The position numbers were made by a program, and so were the translations under genes. The notes beneath the pieces were generated by a model, which was given only the letters and a program-made list of their open reading frames with translations, had not been told where the DNA came from and made no database searches. From positions 149,558 through 176,198 of the forward strand of contig DFXY01000026.1 of assembly GCA_002381945.1 (NCBI GenBank): a DNA stretch of 26,641 bases, given 5' to 3'. Positions 24,416-26,641 of the stretch are shown here, piece after piece (the first letter of the stretch is position 1; every line of letters starts with the position of its first letter). This DNA is from Bacteriovoracaceae bacterium UBA4096. GTDB taxonomy: Bacteria > Bdellovibrionota > Bacteriovoracia > Bacteriovoracales > Bacteriovoracaceae.

Positions 24416-25240
24416 TCAGTAAGGCTTCTGGGTTTTCTTTCTTCTCTTACGGAAGATAGCATCGGCCCCCAGTAGACCTGTTAAGGCACCAAGCATTCCT
24501 AGTAGAACAAATTTATTTTTAGGATCACCGCTGTGGTCACCTTCACTAATTGTTTTCTGATACTTAAGATTTTCCTTAAGAAGAAAGGCCCTAAGGTAAT
24601 AGTTTTCCTGTTCAGTGAGAGGAGATGCTGTGTAGATCTCGGCCATTGATGGGAAAGATATTTTGGCGAGAACTTTATTTAATCCTTTGTCCTGATAATC
24701 GGCATAACTCTTCGTCACAAGGTCAGGTCCGAGAGTGCCTCCGCCGAAGATAGTAAGATCAGGACCGCCACTATGACATGAAAGACAAGATGGCCCACCG
24801 TTTTTAAACTTTGTGGCCCCAATAAATAGATCATGTCCCATAGATACATCAAAAGGATTCGCTTCAGTTGCCGGTCGGTAAGCAGCGGCACCGCCCCCTT
24901 TCCCGGTTTTAATGAACTCAAGCAATGCCTTAATCTCTGCATCAGTCAGATCCTGTGCCGGCATTTTTTTAAATTTAAATTTAGCGAATAATTCATTTGC
25001 TACCGGGTCACCGGAATTAATGACTTTCTCAGAATCACGGATGAATTCAATCAACCATTTTTCGGAGCGTTTTTCTGTGATCCCCTTAAGATCAGGTCCA
25101 ACTTCATCCCCACCACCGATGCTGTGACAACTGAGACACTTATTCTCAAAGTAGACAGGAGCTTCAAAGGCAAAAACGGTCAATGGAGTAAACAGCAGCA
25201 CAAAAAGCGCAGCAGAGAGCGACGTGAGTACTTTCATCAT
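24416..25240 (-). CDS. Membrane-anchored dihaem cytochrome c, NarC-like
   Basis: 274 aa from ATG 25240 (GAGG 9 nt upstream; the frame is open to a TTG at 25258). A signal peptide covers about 1-24. Two cytochrome c domains have CLSCH at 35-39 and at 152-156, with MPAQDL and a later SMAEIY as candidate axial Met regions. A C-terminal membrane helix (about 244-263) is followed by a basic RKRRKK stop-transfer. It is the first gene of the nar operon, as is narC, a dihaem cytochrome c, in Thermus. It probably accepts electrons from NarI or ACIII and hands them to a periplasmic reductase (inference). Homology to Thermus NarC is inferred from layout, not from alignment. Confidence 0.85.
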   Translation of the reverse strand: MMKVLTSLSAALFVLLFTPLTVFAFEAPVYFENKCLSCHSIGGGDEVGPDLKGITEKRSEKWLIEFIRDSEKVINSGDPVANELFAKFKFKKMPAQDLTDAEIKALLEFIKTGKGGGAAAYRPATEANPFDVSMGHDLFIGATKFKNGGPSCLSCHSGGPDLTIFGGGTLGPDLVTKSYADYQDKGLNKVLAKISFPSMAEIYTASPLTEQENYYLRAFLLKENLKYQKTISEGDHSGDPKNKFVLLGMLGALTGLLGADAIFRKRRKKTQKPY

Positions 25241-25285
25241 AAGTTCTTTCCTCAACAAACAATCAATAATTAAAAAATATATTGA

Positions 25286-25327
25286 ATCTTAGTTGAAGAC
25301 TAAAAACATAGACATGAGATGGATCAG
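25286..25327 (-). promoter_or_regulatory. Candidate CRP/FNR-activated promoter of the nar-act operon
   Basis: ATGAGATGGATCAG at 25314-25327 has TGA-N6-TCA geometry. TAAGAT (minus, 25291-25286), 4 of 6 matches to TATAAT, has its centre exactly 32 bp from the repeat centre. Transcription would start near 25279, giving a leader of about 38 nt that includes the GAGGAAAG site. The arms are imperfect outside TGA/TCA. Confidence 0.45.
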
Positions 25328-25345
25328 ATAATTAAATTTTTATAA

Positions 25346-26440
25346 TCATGTTTTAAATACTATTTTTGGCAAAAAGTAGACCGCCCACATCATTCCGGCG
25401 ACAAGAAAGGTTAAAGCGGCATAGGCCAGATGCCGTTCATAACCGCCTTCAATAAAGACGGCACTCATTCTGGTTAAGGCAGCTAGAATGATTAGTGCGA
25501 TAGGAATTTTTATAAACCAATTCTTAAACTCCAGGGAAAGATCATAGTTTCCATGGGAAAGAATCACCCGGGAAGCAACCATTAAAGTAAGAAGGCCAAA
25601 GCCACTGATATAAAGGAGATGGAGTGATTCAAGACGGTAATCTGAAAAATACCACAGCCCAAATGTCCCCAATACAATAGAGAAGGCCGAAACTCTTACA
25701 CCTATAGCTACTGATGAATTAAATCCTGAAAAACGGTGTCCTCGCCAATAGCGGAAGAAAACCATGATCAAGATCATGAATCTGAGAAAACTTCCGACAC
25801 TCTCTTTCCAAAAGGCTTCAATAAAGCAAGAACCAGCGAGACTTATACCAATTAACCACATTTCCCCCGCTCCATAAGAGTTTGAACAACCTAAGCGGAG
25901 TATCATAGGTATGAGTTTTGATCCGACACCTACACATAGTCCGAGGATCATATTCAAATAAAACAGCTTACCCCCAATTTCAGGTTGGCCAAAAATAAAG
26001 AATATCGCTCCAATCAATCCAGACAGGAGACTCATTATCACCATTGGAAAGACATCAGGTATCATATGGGGACAAGCAATTATTCTTGATACACAGAATC
26101 GAAACAGAACAATGAGCGCAACGACCAGACTTAAAAAGAAATAAGTCTCCATTGATTCAAACAGGCCAAATATCACGGCAGCTATCATAGGCAATAACTG
26201 GAATAGAAATTCCTTAGAACTTGATCCAGGCGAAGCACTCATCCGTGGTATTGCTGTCATTAAAAATCCGATGACAAAGCACAGAAGAAAGATACCTATC
26301 ATATAGTGGGCATGCATCTTCCCTAAGTAATACTCATTTGAGTAGAAGCCGAACACAACCCAAACTGCCAGGCCTGCAAAGAGCCCAAGGGTACCTAACA
26401 AGAAAAATAATCTATAGGGATTTTTTATAAGTGCGTTCAT
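25346..26440 (-). CDS. nnrS: NnrS family membrane protein, copy 2
   Basis: 364 aa with about 12 hydrophobic segments. NnrS features: NPYRLFFLLG near the start, KMHAHYMIGI with H43 and H45, FVIGFLMTAIPRMSAS (55-70), and LHLLYISGFGLLTLMVASRVILSHG towards the end, equivalent to the HA-x-G...SR-x-x-LGHTG motif of copy 1. It is a diverged paralogue of the protein at 3189-4361. The start ATG at 26440 has no Shine-Dalgarno; the predicted transcription start coincides with it (see the promoter entry). It ends about 105 nt before narC, with the nar promoter between them. Confidence 0.8.
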   Translation of the reverse strand: MNALIKNPYRLFFLLGTLGLFAGLAVWVVFGFYSNEYYLGKMHAHYMIGIFLLCFVIGFLMTAIPRMSASPGSSSKEFLFQLLPMIAAVIFGLFESMETYFFLSLVVALIVLFRFCVSRIIACPHMIPDVFPMVIMSLLSGLIGAIFFIFGQPEIGGKLFYLNMILGLCVGVGSKLIPMILRLGCSNSYGAGEMWLIGISLAGSCFIEAFWKESVGSFLRFMILIMVFFRYWRGHRFSGFNSSVAIGVRVSAFSIVLGTFGLWYFSDYRLESLHLLYISGFGLLTLMVASRVILSHGNYDLSLEFKNWFIKIPIALIILAALTRMSAVFIEGGYERHLAYAALTFLVAGMMWAVYFLPKIVFKT

Positions 26441-26446
26441 GGATGC

Positions 26447-26491
26447 ATAGTAGTGAAGTTTCCTTCCTTATAACATGACTTCCGTCATGTT
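26447..26491 (-). promoter_or_regulatory. Perfect 20-bp CRP/FNR-type palindrome and promoter of nnrS copy 2
   Basis: AACATGACTTCCGTCATGTT at 26472-26491 has perfect 8-bp arms around TTCC and contains TGA-N6-TCA. On the minus strand TACTAT (26452-26447) is centred exactly 32 bp away. The predicted start is 26440, the A of the nnrS ATG, so the message may be leaderless. No T-run follows the palindrome on either side, so it is not a terminator. Confidence 0.6.
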
Positions 26492-26533
26492 TCCTGGAAG
26501 GTATTAAACGGCTGATTTCAAACATTGAGTCTT

Positions 26534-26575
26534 CTGATTCAAATCAGTTTAGTTCATGGAAATGAATGCTAAAAA
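26534..26575 (+). promoter_or_regulatory. CRP/FNR-type repeat and promoter of the divergent gene at 26606
   Basis: CTGATTCAAATCAG at 26534-26547 has perfect CTGAT/ATCAG arms, one base per arm from the FNR consensus TTGAT-N4-ATCAA. TAAAAA (26570-26575) is centred exactly 32 bp downstream. The predicted start near 26582 leaves a 24 nt leader containing AGAGGA. Confidence 0.5.
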
Positions 26576-26605
26576 TGAGGTATCTATTAATTTCAGAGGA
26601 CAATT

Positions 26606-26641
26606 ATGCAATCTAATGACAAAGCGACGGGAATTAATCTC
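26606..26641 (+). CDS. Start of an unidentified gene, cut by window edge
   Basis: ATG at 26606 follows AGAGGA at 5 nt and opens a frame of 12 codons (MQSNDKATGINL) to the window end. Too little is present to identify it. A CRP/FNR-type repeat with well-placed -10 lies upstream, so it is likely part of the same regulon as nnrS and nar. Confidence 0.55.
   Translation, partial: MQSNDKATGINL

Noticed and set aside
25283..25298. TTGAA-N6-TTGAA near the nar promoter as an FNR box
   Set aside because: It is a direct, not inverted, repeat, so it does not fit a CRP/FNR dimer site.
26472..26491. Perfect palindrome read as a transcription terminator hairpin
   Set aside because: AT-rich stem and no T-run on either strand; the TGA-N6-TCA geometry and spacing to a -10 fit an operator better.
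1..26641. CRISPR arrays, tRNA/rRNA genes, insertion sequences, prophage or defence genes
   Set aside because: No repeat arrays, transposase-like frames or RNA gene signatures seen on either strand; by-eye reading cannot fully exclude a small RNA.

Overview
The window is an AT-rich piece of bacterial chromosome with an anaerobic-respiration theme. It is tightly packed, mostly on the minus strand, and contains no rRNA, tRNA, CRISPR array, insertion sequence or phage gene that I can see. It pairs alternative complex III with a class II (B12-dependent) ribonucleotide reductase. Style and base composition would fit a Bdellovibrionota/Bacteriovoracia-type or other delta-like Gram-negative, but this placement is an inference.

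Layout. (1) 1-1124, minus: the 5' part of nrdJ, cut by the window edge. (2) 1303-3186, plus: a protoporphyrinogen-oxidase-like flavoprotein and a YiiM-type MOSC protein, 3 nt apart. (3) 9998 down to 3189, minus: one molybdenum-cofactor transcription unit, moeA-moaA-moaC-mobBA(fusion)-moaD-moaE-moeB/rhodanese-59 aa ORF-nnrS, with genes overlapping or 2-3 nt apart. (4) 25240 down to 10148, minus: a long respiratory unit, narC-like dihaem cytochrome c-narG-narH-narJ-narI-actA-actB-actC-actD-actE-actF-NifU-like gene. (5) 26440-25346, minus: a second NnrS-family protein. (6) 26606-end, plus: the first 12 codons of a divergent gene.

How it fits together. The moe/moa/mob unit supplies the bis-MGD cofactor for NarG. 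NarGHI oxidises quinol and reduces nitrate at the cytoplasmic face. ACIII (ActA-F) is a second quinol oxidase that passes electrons to periplasmic cytochrome c. Having it directly behind narI suggests that nitrate respiration and the electron supply for later periplasmic steps (nitrite, NO or N2O reductases, not in this window) are expressed together. The two NnrS proteins fit protection from NO. The window lacks mogA/moaB, modABC, narK and any nitrite or NO reductase.

Regulation. Each of the four real intergenic regions carries at least one inverted repeat of the form (A/C)TGA-N6-TCA(G/T), five in all, typical in geometry of a CRP/FNR-family activator. For four of them a -10-like hexamer lies exactly 32 bp from the repeat centre, as in a class II activated promoter. 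The four transcription units concerned are narC-actF, moeA-nnrS, the second nnrS and the divergent gene at the right end. The half-site is never the canonical TTGAT. The fifth repeat lies at the start of the PPOX-like gene. Upstream of nrdJ there are two NrdR-box-like sequences, 41 bp apart, around its likely promoter.
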